A stretch of DNA of 64,000 nt from SNAP01 sp049671745 (GTDB lineage: Bacteria > Bacteroidota > Bacteroidia > Bacteroidales > Marinifilaceae): contig JBATVL010000073.1 in NCBI GenBank assembly GCA_049671745.1, positions 1 through 64,000 on the forward strand, read 5' to 3'. The stretch's first letter is position 1, and every line of letters begins with the position of its first letter. The notes under the pieces were generated by a model, which was not told where the DNA came from, ran no database searches, and saw nothing but the letters and a program-made list of their open reading frames with translations. The position numbers were made by a program, and so were the translations under genes. Below, in pieces: positions 16,523-26,112 of this stretch.

Positions 16523-17881
16523 TTATTTCTTTCTCTTTCCTTTATCTTTTCTTTTAGCTTTTTCCTTTGGCTTTTCTTTAGTCTTATTAGCCTGTTTGTT
16601 TTTAATTTTATCTTTCGATCTATCTTTTGACTTTTGCTTTGTTTGTGCTTTTTTCTTTTTTAAATCTTCTTGAAAATTTTCATTCTCTTCTATAAGATTC
16701 ATTACACTCTTAGCACTCTCTTGTGAGAAGTCTATAGTCTCAGAATAATCATTCTTAGTGAATTGTATACGAGGAATCTCTCCTCCAATATAATCCTCTA
16801 TTTCTTTAAGCATATCTTCTTCTTCTGCAGCACAGAAAGAAACAGCTATACCTTTAGAACGACCACGACCTGTACGACCAATTCTATGTACGTAATTGTC
16901 GGCTACATCTGGTAAATCGTAATTTACTACATATTCGATACCGTTAATATCTATACCTCTGGCACTTATGTCAGTAGCAATAAGAATCTTAACTTCATCG
17001 TTTTTAAATGATTCAAGTACCTTTAGTCTGTCTGCTTGTTCTTTGTCTCCATGAAGAGTAACAGATTCTATGCCAACTCTGCCCATTGCTTTGCAAATAC
17101 GCTCTGCTCTTACTTTTGTACGGACAAATACAAGAATCTTTGATTCTTTATGCTCGTTAATCAATCTTTCTAAGAAGAAACGTTTGTCGTCCATCTGTAC
17201 CTTAGAAACAAAGTGTGTTACGTTTTTAGATACAGGATCTTTTGGAGATATCTGTATACGTATAGCCGCTGAGTTTACAAGAGAGTATGATAATTTCTTG
17301 ATGTTTTGGTCTATTGTTGCAGAGAAGAAAAGCGTTTGTCTTCTTTTTGGAAGATGTTTAAGCAAATCTTGTATGTCACGGTAGAATCCTAAGTCTAACA
17401 TCCTATCTGCCTCATCAAGAATGAGTGTTCTTATTCTATGTAGGTCTAGATGGCCTTGACTTACTAAATCGAACATACGTCCTGGTGTTGCGACTAGAAT
17501 ATCGGCACCTCTATGTAATTCGTCTATTTGCATGTCTTGGTCTACACCTCCATGTACACATATAGTTTTTACAAATGTATTTTTCTCTATTTGGTTGAAT
17601 ACCTCAGTAATCTGTATTGCTAGCTCACGAGTAGGTACCATAACAATTGCTTGTATACCATCTCTACGAGTAGTTCTTAATTTATGCGAAAATATAGAAT
17701 TTACTACTGGGATTACGAAAGCGGCAGTTTTACCTGTTCCAGTTTGTGCTATTGCAAGTAAATCCTCGCCAGCAAGAATAGGTGTTATCGACTTATACTG
17801 TATATCAGTAGGTCTTATGAATCCTAAACTTTCTAAATTTTCTTTTATCTCAGGTGCAAACCTATAATCACTAAACTTCAT
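16523..17881 (-). CDS. rhlE: DEAD-box ATP-dependent RNA helicase (RhlE-like)
   Basis: All DEAD-box motifs are present in the 452-residue protein: a Q motif in RPTDIQ, motif I AQTGTGKT, PTRELA, TPGR, DEAD in LILDEADRMLDLGF, SAT in FFSATI, and motif VI HRIGRTGR. The last 60 residues are almost all Lys with Gln, Arg and Glu, a basic RNA-binding tail typical of the RhlE group in Bacteroidota. It probably unwinds rRNA or mRNA structure, for example at low temperature or during ribosome assembly. It is transcribed alone. Confidence 0.92.
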   Translation of the reverse strand: MKFSDYRFAPEIKENLESLGFIRPTDIQYKSITPILAGEDLLAIAQTGTGKTAAFVIPVVNSIFSHKLRTTRRDGIQAIVMVPTRELAIQITEVFNQIEKNTFVKTICVHGGVDQDMQIDELHRGADILVATPGRMFDLVSQGHLDLHRIRTLILDEADRMLDLGFYRDIQDLLKHLPKRRQTLFFSATIDQNIKKLSYSLVNSAAIRIQISPKDPVSKNVTHFVSKVQMDDKRFFLERLINEHKESKILVFVRTKVRAERICKAMGRVGIESVTLHGDKEQADRLKVLESFKNDEVKILIATDISARGIDINGIEYVVNYDLPDVADNYVHRIGRTGRGRSKGIAVSFCAAEEEDMLKEIEDYIGGEIPRIQFTKNDYSETIDFSQESAKSVMNLIEENENFQEDLKKKKAQTKQKSKDRSKDKIKNKQANKTKEKPKEKAKRKDKGKRKK

Positions 17882-17955
17882 TGCTTATATTTTCTAGTAT
17901 TTTTATTCTTTTTGTAGCTACAAAGGTAGTATTAAATTATTAATAATGATATAGG

Positions 17956-17993
17956 GCAAAAAAAATGTGAGATTGCTAGGGATGCAATCTCAC
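17956..17993 (-). terminator. terminator of the phosphate operon
   Basis: GTGAGATTGC (17967-17976) pairs perfectly with GCAATCTCAC (17984-17993) around a 7-base loop. On the minus strand a run of U follows (A-run at about 17958-17965). It ends the transcript that finishes with phoR. Confidence 0.85.
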
Positions 17994-18039
17994 AAATAAT
18001 AGTGGTTTATATAATAAAGGGGAAACGATATTATCTATT

Positions 18040-19803
18040 TTAATTCTTTTTAAGTGTAAACAAGAACTCAAGACCTCCGCCTTGTTTGTTCTTTGCTGTT
18101 ATTTCACCTCCGTGAAATAGAACTGAATTCTTTACTATTGCTAGTCCTAGTCCTGTTCCTCCAGCTTTTCTTGTTCTTCCTGTATCGGCTCTGTAGAAAC
18201 GTTCAAATAATCTGTTAAGATGTTCTTCTGCAACTCCTTCTCCGTTATCGGAATATGAGAAATAATAGTATTTGTCGTCTTCATGATAATTGTCTATAGT
18301 GATTTCAACTTCTTGACCTACATGTTTAAGACTGTTGTCTATCAGATTTCTCAAAAGCAAAGATAGTAAAATTTTATTACCATTAATAATAATATTATGA
18401 GAAATATTGATGTTAGTTGAAATATTTTCTATGTTCATCACAAGAAATAGGTCGTTTAGCACATTGTCAAGGCATTCTCTTATAGATGTTTTCTCTAGTT
18501 CAAACTTATCTGATGCCTCTTCTGTTTTAGATATTAGAGAGATGTCGCTTATTAATTCACTTAACCTTAATATCTGTTTGTGAGACCTATTTATGAATAG
18601 ATTTTTATTTTCTTCATCTATATTAGGATTCTCTTTTATTGTTTCAAGATAACCTCTTATTGCTGTTACAGGAGTTCTTAATTCATGTGCAATATTGGAT
18701 GTCATTTGGTGTTTTAGTATTCTTGTCTTTTCTATGTATGTACTATCTATTATGGAAATTTCAAAACTCTTGTCTTCAAAGACTATACTTTTAATAGTGA
18801 AGTGCTTAGAGTTTTTATGCAAAGTGTTTTTATATCTTGCTGTTTCTGTAGGAATATTCTTTACTGTGTTCTGTTCTTCAATAAACTGAAGCAAGTCTTT
18901 AAATATTTCATCTTTAAACATTTCTTTTAATTCTACAGTAGGTGTGTCTAGAATGTTATTTACATATTGAATAAACTTTGCATTAGCGAAGATCTTTTTC
19001 TTGTCTGCACTAAAGATGGCAATTCCGTGTTCTGAGTTGTGAAAGTGCATAATAAGTTTCTCTTTCTCTTTGCTTAGTTCTTCTTTTGTTGCACTTAGTC
19101 TGTTGTATATGCTTATTATTCTGTTGCTGATTATGCCTAGTTCATTAGCAGGAAAGTTTCTTTTTTTACTTTTGTCGTAAGTGTTATTATCTGCATTTAT
19201 AGCAAAGTCTTTAAGAGCTGATATAGATTTGCCTAATTTATCTGATATGTATATTAAAGAGAATATGACAATTGTAAATACTAGTATTAAGAAATATATA
19301 AAAAGGTTGTCGGCTTTTAAGAGATTTTGTACCTCTATATTATAGGGTAGAGCTACTCTTACATAGTAATCGCCGTAGTATCTTGAATAGTAATAATAAT
19401 CTTTATTCATAGATTTGGAATAACGTAAGGTTGTTCCATATTCTTTATGTAGAGATTTTATTATCTCTGGTCGTGATAAATGGTTCTCCATTTTTATAGA
19501 GTTTTTTACATCATTATCAAAAAGAACATCACCTTTTTTGCCAATAAGAGTTATTCTTAGACTTTTATTGGGTAGTTCATTTTCTATTGATTTAAGGAGA
19601 TCTGCATTTTCTCTATTGATATTTTCTCTTACAATAAAAGAGTTTATTATTTCGTTGTAAAGATTTAGTTTCGATTCTAGTTGCTCTATCTTGAATTCTT
19701 TTTCTCTTTTATATTGAAAGCTAAGAATACTAGCGGTGAATATTGCAAAGAGAATGAAAAAATAGAGAAAGAGTTTAGTTTTATAAGTTATGTATCTTTT
19801 CAT
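18040..19803 (-). CDS. phoR: PhoR-type sensor histidine kinase
   Basis: The 587-residue protein has membrane segments at about 10-28 and 167-187 around a periplasmic sensor domain, then a PAS-like region. A HisKA domain carries the phospho-acceptor His in SNIAHELRTPVTAIRGYL, and a HATPase domain shows an N box (LRNLIDNSL), G1 (DNGEGV), an F box (FERFYR) and G2 (GGTGLGLAI). It is last in the phosphate operon, 36 bases after the response regulator gene, and should phosphorylate it under phosphate limitation. The extracytoplasmic domain is longer than that of E. coli PhoR. Confidence 0.9.
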   Translation of the reverse strand: MKRYITYKTKLFLYFFILFAIFTASILSFQYKREKEFKIEQLESKLNLYNEIINSFIVRENINRENADLLKSIENELPNKSLRITLIGKKGDVLFDNDVKNSIKMENHLSRPEIIKSLHKEYGTTLRYSKSMNKDYYYYSRYYGDYYVRVALPYNIEVQNLLKADNLFIYFLILVFTIVIFSLIYISDKLGKSISALKDFAINADNNTYDKSKKRNFPANELGIISNRIISIYNRLSATKEELSKEKEKLIMHFHNSEHGIAIFSADKKKIFANAKFIQYVNNILDTPTVELKEMFKDEIFKDLLQFIEEQNTVKNIPTETARYKNTLHKNSKHFTIKSIVFEDKSFEISIIDSTYIEKTRILKHQMTSNIAHELRTPVTAIRGYLETIKENPNIDEENKNLFINRSHKQILRLSELISDISLISKTEEASDKFELEKTSIRECLDNVLNDLFLVMNIENISTNINISHNIIINGNKILLSLLLRNLIDNSLKHVGQEVEITIDNYHEDDKYYYFSYSDNGEGVAEEHLNRLFERFYRADTGRTRKAGGTGLGLAIVKNSVLFHGGEITAKNKQGGGLEFLFTLKKN

Positions 19804-19839
19804 TATTGTTTGATTTTATAATTGATATTAGGCTTTGTT

Positions 19840-20538
19840 TTAATCTTCTTCCTTAGAGAAACAGTACCCAAAGCCAGAACGATTGCGTATATATGATCCA
19901 TATTGTTCTAATTTCTTTCGAAGTCGTGTAATATGAACATCAACAGTGCGAGAGGATACATAACTATCTTCGCTCCATACTTTATCGAGAATCTCCTCTC
20001 GTGATAGTAGGTTTCCTTTTTTAGAAATAAGAAGAAGAAGAATATCGTATTCTTTTTTAGTCAGTTTTATGAGTGTGTCGCTGATCTTGAGTGTTTTCTT
20101 AACTGTGTTTATGCATATGTCCTCTATGTTTATATATTGTTTTTCTTCCTCGTCTCTTTTGCTTTTGTGAGATTGTCTTTTTAAAACGGCTTTTACTCTT
20201 GCTGAAACCTCTTTTACAGAGAATGGTTTGGATATATAGTCGTCTCCTCCTAAATTAAAACCTGTAAGCATATCATTCTCAGAATCTTTGGCAGTAATAA
20301 AGATTATAGGGATATCTATATCAAGATCTTTTCGTAGTTTGTCTGCCATTTGAAAACCTGATAAGCCACCCATCATCACATCTAATAAAAGTATGTCATA
20401 CTCGCTGATGTTTTCTTGTAGTGCTTCCTCTGCAGAGTGAAGAGTTTTTACTTCAGTATCATTATCTTGAAGATTAAACTTAAGAATTTCACAAATATCT
20501 TCTTCGTCGTCTACTATTAATATCTTGTATTTACTCAT
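19840..20538 (-). CDS. phoB: PhoB-type response regulator
   Basis: The 232-residue protein has a receiver domain with acidic pocket DDEED (10-14), phospho-acceptor Asp53 in LLLDVMMGG and Lys in YISKPF, followed by an OmpR/PhoB winged helix ending RLRKKLEQYG..RNRSGFGY. It lies between phoU and phoR in the phosphate operon and should activate that operon through the site near 25975. It starts 3 bases after the phoU stop. Confidence 0.92.
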   Translation of the reverse strand: MSKYKILIVDDEEDICEILKFNLQDNDTEVKTLHSAEEALQENISEYDILLLDVMMGGLSGFQMADKLRKDLDIDIPIIFITAKDSENDMLTGFNLGGDDYISKPFSVKEVSARVKAVLKRQSHKSKRDEEEKQYINIEDICINTVKKTLKISDTLIKLTKKEYDILLLLISKKGNLLSREEILDKVWSEDSYVSSRTVDVHITRLRKKLEQYGSYIRNRSGFGYCFSKEED

Positions 20539-20541
20539 TTT

Positions 20542-21225
20542 TTAATTGTTTTTATGTCTTACATCTTCTCCATCTAACATGTAAATTGCTGCTTCTGCTA
20601 TGTTTGTGGCATTGTCAGCTATCCTTTCTAGATTAGAACTTATATTGTTAATGCAAATTAATGAATTGACAGTAGATATTTCTTTATTTTTCTCTATTAT
20701 TTTTTCATCAAGTAAAGAATTAATAAGATTATCATGCATTTTATCCACTTTTGAGTCTGCATCTATAGTTTTGTGTGCTAGTTCTATATCCTTGCAAGTA
20801 AAAGAGGTAAGCGCTTTTTGTATCATGTCGTTGGTGCTTTCTAACATTTCTCTAAGAGATGGATAAAAACTTTTAAAAATGTTTGGATTATCTATCTTGT
20901 CTATGAAATAAGCTATGTTAAGAGATAGATCAGCTATACGTTCGAGATTAGAAACCATTCTTATATATGAGATAAGTTTTCTTAGCTCTCCAGCAAGAGG
21001 ATGATAAAGTACTATGGTGTTGATGATTTTCTCATTCATCTCTTTTTCGTAGGTATCTATCTTTTCTTCATTCTCTTCTATAATATTGAAAAAATGCATC
21101 TTATCTTCTTCTAGAATATTGTTAGAAAGAAGAGAATCAACATGTTTTAGTTGCTGGAAGATAATAGTAGAAAGGCCTGAGAAATCAATAAGTATGTCTT
21201 GTATGGCTTTGTCTTTTGTGTTCAT
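20542..21225 (-). CDS. phoU: phosphate transport regulator PhoU
   Basis: The 227-residue all-helical protein has the two PhoU repeats; each contains an ERIAD motif (SNLERIADLSLNIA and SNLERIADNATNIA), which bind metal clusters. PhoU links the Pst transporter to the PhoR kinase and keeps the Pho response off when phosphate is plentiful. Its position between pstB and phoB is the usual one. Confidence 0.95.
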   Translation of the reverse strand: MNTKDKAIQDILIDFSGLSTIIFQQLKHVDSLLSNNILEEDKMHFFNIIEENEEKIDTYEKEMNEKIINTIVLYHPLAGELRKLISYIRMVSNLERIADLSLNIAYFIDKIDNPNIFKSFYPSLREMLESTNDMIQKALTSFTCKDIELAHKTIDADSKVDKMHDNLINSLLDEKIIEKNKEISTVNSLICINNISSNLERIADNATNIAEAAIYMLDGEDVRHKNN

Positions 21226-21261
21226 CGTTTTTTATTTAAGTAAGGTGCTTAGTTTGTTTTA

Positions 21262-22044
21262 TCAACCAAATTTTCCAGTTAGATATTGCTCTGTTCTTTT
21301 ATTGCTTGGACTAGTAAACATTTTTTTAGTTTGATCATATTCTACCAAATCTCCTAAGTACATAAACATAGAATAGTCAGATATTCTAGCTGCTTGAGAC
21401 ATGTTGTGTGTGACAATAACTATGGTGAATTTCTCTTTCAATTCAAGAAGGAGTTCTTCTATCTTAGCTGTTGCTATTGGATCTAATGCCGATGTTGGTT
21501 CGTCCATTAATAAGATCTCAGGTTCAAGAGCTATAGATCTTGCTATGCATAATCTTTGTTGCTGTCCACCAGATAAGAAACCTCCTTTTTTATGTAGATT
21601 GTCTTTTACTTCTTCCCAAAGACCTACATTCTTAAGAGAGTTCTCAACTATATCGTCTTTTTCTTTTCTTTTTAGTTTTATTCCATTTAGAGAGTATCCT
21701 GCAATAACATTATCGTATATACTCATTGATGGAAATGGGTTTGGTCGTTGAAATACCATGCCTGCCTTTTTTCGTACATACATAGGATTCATCTTGTAGA
21801 TATCTTCTTTATTAATATTTACAGAACCTTTAACTTCTATATCAGGATATAAATCATGCATTCTATTTATAGCACGTAGAAGAGTACTTTTACCACATCC
21901 TGAAGGTCCCATTATTGCAGTAATTGAATTTCGCTTTATTCTTGCATTTACATTCTGTACAGCATATTTCCCTTTTGTATAAGAAATTGATAGATCTTTA
22001 AGCTCTAATACTGTATCTTCTGTATTTATTATTGAATCGCCCAT
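21262..22044 (-). CDS. pstB: phosphate ABC transporter ATPase PstB
   Basis: The 260-residue ATPase has Walker A GPSGCGKST, the PstB-type Q-loop MVFQRPNPFPSM, signature LSGGQQQR, Walker B ILLMDEPTSALD and the H-loop VTHNMSQA. The PNPFP motif is diagnostic for PstB. Its 5' end overlaps pstA by 16 bp, so the two are translationally coupled. Confidence 0.97.
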   Translation of the reverse strand: MGDSIINTEDTVLELKDLSISYTKGKYAVQNVNARIKRNSITAIMGPSGCGKSTLLRAINRMHDLYPDIEVKGSVNINKEDIYKMNPMYVRKKAGMVFQRPNPFPSMSIYDNVIAGYSLNGIKLKRKEKDDIVENSLKNVGLWEEVKDNLHKKGGFLSGGQQQRLCIARSIALEPEILLMDEPTSALDPIATAKIEELLLELKEKFTIVIVTHNMSQAARISDYSMFMYLGDLVEYDQTKKMFTSPSNKRTEQYLTGKFG

Positions 22045-22898
22045 TTTTTAGATATTTTTTTAGCTGTAATGTTAAATATAAGAATTAGTATTAGTAGAAA
22101 AAGAGACGAACTCCATATCATGTCTACTAAATAGGGATCGTTGTAGAATTCCCATATTAAAAGAGGAATAGCACTACTTGCTTTGTCTAGATTTAAGGAT
22201 ATTACTGATGAGCCAAGAGCGGTAAGTATTAAAGGTGCTGTTTCTCCCATTACTCTTGATATTGCCAATAGTATTCCTGTAAAGAGTCCACCCATAGCAG
22301 ATGGTAATATTATTCTTATTACGGTTGTTGAATATGAGGCTCCCAACGCAAGAGATGCTTCTTTTAAAGAGCTTGGTAACATTTTTATACTCTCTTCGGT
22401 GGAACGAACAATAAGAGGAATCATCATTATTGCTAAGGCTACACTACCTCCTAAAGCTGAATATCCACTTGTTATTGGCTTTACAATCCATGCATAGGCT
22501 ATCATTCCTAATACTATAGATGGAATTCCATTTAGTAATTCTGTTGAGAATCGTACTATGGAAGAGAATTTTGTTTTTGCATTCTCTGCTAGTTGTATAC
22601 CTGCTAATAATCCTATAGGTATGGCTATTAATGATGCTAGTCCAACCATTATAAGTGTTCCTACTATTCCATTTGCTATACCTCCAGGAATAGTTTCGCC
22701 ATTAGTCTTAGCTAACATTGCGTCTAGAGTGCTTGGTGCTACTTCTAAGAAGAATGATAGGTTTATTTGCTTGTATCCTTTCTTTACTAGTTCCCAGATT
22801 ATAGAAATCAAAGGAATTAGTGCTACAGATGTGAGCGCGCATACTAGATAGAAGAAGATCTTATCTTTTATTGCTCTATATTTTAATTTGTCTGTCAT
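22029..22898 (-). CDS. pstA: phosphate ABC transporter permease PstA
   Basis: The 289-residue inner-membrane protein has six membrane helices and the ABC permease EAA loop (KEASLALGAS). The PstA features ELLNGIPSIVLGMIAY and MMIPLIVRSTEE are present. It overlaps pstC by 4 bp and pstB by 16 bp. Confidence 0.96.
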   Translation of the reverse strand: MTDKLKYRAIKDKIFFYLVCALTSVALIPLISIIWELVKKGYKQINLSFFLEVAPSTLDAMLAKTNGETIPGGIANGIVGTLIMVGLASLIAIPIGLLAGIQLAENAKTKFSSIVRFSTELLNGIPSIVLGMIAYAWIVKPITSGYSALGGSVALAIMMIPLIVRSTEESIKMLPSSLKEASLALGASYSTTVIRIILPSAMGGLFTGILLAISRVMGETAPLILTALGSSVISLNLDKASSAIPLLIWEFYNDPYLVDMIWSSSLFLLILILIFNITAKKISKKWAIQ

Positions 22899-23746
22899 AG
22901 ACTTAGTTTTTTCATAATTAATCTTCCAATACCGTTAATTACAGCTGTGAGAAGAAAGAGTAATAATCCTATTGCAATTAATGAACTTAGTTTTAAACCA
23001 TCTGCTTCTCCAAATTGATTAGCTATTACACTGGCCATAGTGTTGCCTGAATCAAATAGAGATGTAGGTATTCTGTTAACGTTTCCTATTAATATTGTTA
23101 CGGCCATTGTTTCTCCTAATGCTCTCCCTAAAGCTAATATATAAGAGGCGAATATGCCTGAACCTGCTGCCGGTAAACTTACTTTTTGTATTACCTCTAG
23201 TTTTGTTGCTCCTAATGCAAATGCTGCTTCTTTTAAATCGTTTGGTACCATCTTTATAAACTCACTACTTAATGAGGTTGCGTAAGGAATAATCATTATT
23301 GTTAGAATGATGGCTGAGGTAAAGACTCCAAAACCTTGTTGGTTGAATCCCATTTCTATTATTAGAGGTCGTAGAGTGTAGAATCCCCATAATCCATACA
23401 CTATAGAGGGTATGCCTGCTAATAAATCAACTAAACTACCTATAATAGATGCTGTCTTTTTGCCTTTAAAATAATCTCCTGTAAAGAGAGAGATTGAGAA
23501 TGATAGTGGTATACATAATAATAGTGCTAAGAAGGATGTCATTAATGTACCAACTATAAAAGAAAGTGCTCCATATTTTTCACTATTAGGATTGGGATTC
23601 CATTCGGATGAGTATATAAACTCTAAACCGTATTTAGAGAATGTTGGTATAGCGCCATTGACTAAAGTGTATACAATACCTCCCATAACGAAAAGTATAA
23701 GTAAACATGTTGCGACTAATCCTATTTTAAATATTTTGTCTTTCAT
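22895..23746 (-). CDS. pstC: phosphate ABC transporter permease PstC
   Basis: The permease has six helices, the EAA loop KEAAFALGAT and the PstC signature DLLAGIPSIVYGLWG. The frame is open to an ATG at 23809, but residues 1-21 of that version (with KQKGARK) are not typical. The ATG at 23744-23746 places MKDKIFKIGL directly before the first membrane helix, the usual PstC start, giving 283 residues. The upstream start cannot be ruled out. Confidence 0.93.
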   Translation of the reverse strand: MKDKIFKIGLVATCLLILFVMGGIVYTLVNGAIPTFSKYGLEFIYSSEWNPNPNSEKYGALSFIVGTLMTSFLALLLCIPLSFSISLFTGDYFKGKKTASIIGSLVDLLAGIPSIVYGLWGFYTLRPLIIEMGFNQQGFGVFTSAIILTIMIIPYATSLSSEFIKMVPNDLKEAAFALGATKLEVIQKVSLPAAGSGIFASYILALGRALGETMAVTILIGNVNRIPTSLFDSGNTMASVIANQFGEADGLKLSSLIAIGLLLFLLTAVINGIGRLIMKKLSL

Positions 23747-23836
23747 CTTTTTGATTAAAATGATCTTTCTTGCACCTTTCTGTTTGGGGTAAAACATGAA
23801 AGAATGCAAGAAGATCAGAGATGTTTAAGTGGGTTA

Positions 23837-24895
23837 CTATTTCATATCAATAACTCTGCCTTCGAAAGTTACTTTTTTAAGTAATTCTCTAGCTGCTGCT
23901 CTAGCTTTAAGAGGAAGAGGAGCGTAATTAACTTTTGTTGTTAATGATTGTGCTTTGTCGTCTAACATCCAGCTTAATAATTTGATAGATGCCTTAGCAC
24001 TTTCTATTGTTCTGTTTTCATATGATTGCTCTTTGTAAAGAATGATCCATGTAAAACAAGATATTGGATATGCTTGTTTAGCATCTGAGTCAGTAAGCAT
24101 TACTCTTGTGTCTGCTGGAATCTCTACAGATGCTGCAGCTGAGATACTTTCAAGTGATGCTTTAATGAAGTTACCCGATTTATTAGCTAGTGCTGCAGTT
24201 GGGATGTTTAAAGAGAAAGCATATTCTGAACCTATATATCCAATTGAACCTTTTGTTTGAGATATTGTTCCAGCAACGCCTGGATTACCTTTTGCAGCAA
24301 TTCCTACTGGCCATTGAATAGATTTAGCACTACCTATATTGTCTCTCCATTCTTTACTTATCTTAGTTAAGTAATTAGTGAAAACATATGTTGTCCCTGA
24401 ACCGTCTGAACGATAAACTACTGTTATTGGAAGTTCTGGAAGTTTTAGTCCATTATTCATTTCTGCAATTCTAGTGTCGTTCCATTTTGTAATATGTCCT
24501 AAGAAGATAGAAGATAGTATTTCTTGATTAAGTCTTAATTCTTTTATTCCATCTATATTGAACGCAACAACCACAGCTCCCATGCAAGTTGGAATATGAA
24601 TAATTGGGAAAGGCATAGCTTTCATCTTTTTATCAGATAAGTAAGCATCTGTTGCTCCAAAATCTACTATCTTATCTTTAAGACTTCTTATTCCTCCTCC
24701 ACTACCTATTCCGCCATAAGTAACTAATGATCCTTCGCTTTTTGAATAATTCTTAAAAGCAAGATTATAGAATGGTAGAGGGAATGTTGCACCAGCACCT
24801 GTTAGAGTTACTGTTTTTGATGTTATGTTTTTGCTTGTATTACCGCATGATAGAAGGGCAATTGCAATTGCTAATATTATAAATATTTTTTTCAT
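23837..24895 (-). CDS. pstS: phosphate-binding lipoprotein PstS
   Basis: The 352-residue precursor has a lipoprotein signal (MKKIFIILAIAIALLSCGN, Cys at 17). Phosphate-ligand loops typical of PstS follow: GAGATFPLPFY, GGIGSGGGIRSL, and RSDGSGTTYVFTNYL. As a lipoprotein it would be tethered in the periplasm and deliver phosphate to PstCA. It is second in the operon, 22 bases after the porin gene. Confidence 0.95.
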   Translation of the reverse strand: MKKIFIILAIAIALLSCGNTSKNITSKTVTLTGAGATFPLPFYNLAFKNYSKSEGSLVTYGGIGSGGGIRSLKDKIVDFGATDAYLSDKKMKAMPFPIIHIPTCMGAVVVAFNIDGIKELRLNQEILSSIFLGHITKWNDTRIAEMNNGLKLPELPITVVYRSDGSGTTYVFTNYLTKISKEWRDNIGSAKSIQWPVGIAAKGNPGVAGTISQTKGSIGYIGSEYAFSLNIPTAALANKSGNFIKASLESISAAASVEIPADTRVMLTDSDAKQAYPISCFTWIILYKEQSYENRTIESAKASIKLLSWMLDDKAQSLTTKVNYAPLPLKARAAARELLKKVTFEGRVIDMK

Positions 24896-24917
24896 CTTAT
24901 TCTTTTTTTTGTCTTTG

Positions 24918-25895
24918 TTAAAATGCGATTTGTAAACTTAAGTAAGCATATGATTTATTGTCTGAACCATCAGTTTTAGGATTGTATAATTGATAGTTAG
25001 GTGCAATCTTTAAGTTTTTAATTGGAGAGTATTCTACTCCTGCTATTATTGTTGAACCGTCTTTAGAAGTATTCCAGTCACTTTTTGATTGTGTTTGATC
25101 GTATCTAGCAAATATTTTCATTTTTTTACTTGCTTTATATGTTGAATATATTGAGATACCTGAGATGTCTTTAGTTTTGTCAAACTTTTCGTTTGAAAGC
25201 ATATTGTATTCTGCACCTAAAGAGAATTGTTTTAATGTGTAAGCTGCGAATAGTGCTAGAGTAGTTTGGTTTTCAAGATTTTCATCATTCTTGTTTTTAA
25301 GATCTGTATAGACTCTTAATATTAGTCCACTTTTCTTATAAGTTAAACCTGCTCCATATCGGTATCTATTATCTGATTGTAGTTTTTTGTATCCTTCTCC
25401 ATTCGTTATTGTTGCATCTATACTAAGTCCGTCAATAAGTTTGTATGAAGCAGAGACTCCCATATCTGCACTGGCATTATATTTATTCTGGTCCTGAAAA
25501 GATTTAAAGAAATATCTATATCCCCAAAATTTTTCTTGTTCTTTAAATGCTTTTGTTGAGATTAAACCGAAGTCTAGAGATAAACCACCTTCTTTATAGT
25601 TAATCAAGGCGTTCTTTACGTAAGCAGTGTTTTCTAGTTTTGACTTGTTTGCTGGGTTTCCTATATCGAATGTTACTTTTCCTGTTAAACCTTTTGCAAA
25701 TTCATATTTGTAGCCAAAATACGCTCTCTGTAATTCAAATCCTTGATTGTGATTATTTGTTCCAATTCCTGTATGGAAATTAGTGAAGATTTTTGCAAAT
25801 GCTTTTCCAGATGGTTTAAATTCTTTATTTTCTTGAGCTAATAGATTAACACAAGCAAATAATACTACTAAGATAGATAATGTAACTTTTTTCAT
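24918..25895 (-). CDS. outer-membrane porin, OprO/OprP-like
   Basis: The 325-residue precursor has a cleavable signal peptide (MKKVTLSILVVLFACVNLLAQ) and then alternating amphipathic beta strands rich in Tyr, Gly and Lys, ending in LSLQIAF with the terminal Phe needed for outer-membrane insertion. The N-terminal half (FAKIFTNFHTGI, GFELQRAYFGYKYEF) resembles phosphate-selective porins O and P. As first gene of the Pst/Pho operon it likely admits phosphate through the outer membrane. Confidence 0.85.
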   Translation of the reverse strand: MKKVTLSILVVLFACVNLLAQENKEFKPSGKAFAKIFTNFHTGIGTNNHNQGFELQRAYFGYKYEFAKGLTGKVTFDIGNPANKSKLENTAYVKNALINYKEGGLSLDFGLISTKAFKEQEKFWGYRYFFKSFQDQNKYNASADMGVSASYKLIDGLSIDATITNGEGYKKLQSDNRYRYGAGLTYKKSGLILRVYTDLKNKNDENLENQTTLALFAAYTLKQFSLGAEYNMLSNEKFDKTKDISGISIYSTYKASKKMKIFARYDQTQSKSDWNTSKDGSTIIAGVEYSPIKNLKIAPNYQLYNPKTDGSDNKSYAYLSLQIAF

Positions 25896-25935
25896 TTTTG
25901 TATAGCTTTAAAGTGTTTTCTTAATTTCTATACTG

Positions 25936-25991
25936 CAATATTACATCTCAATTATTACGTTTAAACTGCTTAAATGTTAAGTTTCTGTTAC
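25936..25991 (-). promoter_or_regulatory. candidate Pho box and promoter of the phosphate operon
   Basis: On the minus strand GTAACA and TTAACA lie 11 bp apart (start to start) within 25975-25991, the helical pitch used by PhoB repeats. About 32 bp downstream is TAATATTG (25936-25943), one base off the -7 consensus TAnnTTTG. The start codon of the porin gene follows 40 bases later. The region upstream also drives argS on the other strand. Confidence 0.5.
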
Positions 25992-26112
25992 AATTCTATA
26001 TCGATCAGAACCTTCAGATATAAAAAGAATATCAAAAAGGTGATATTTAATAATATAATTGTAATTTTACACTTTGATTAAATAATGAGATTAACGCAAA
26101 AAAAAGAATAAA

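Noticed and set aside
22183..22851. Open frames on the plus strand within pstA
   Set aside because: They are shadows of PstA; composition follows the permease codons on the other strand.
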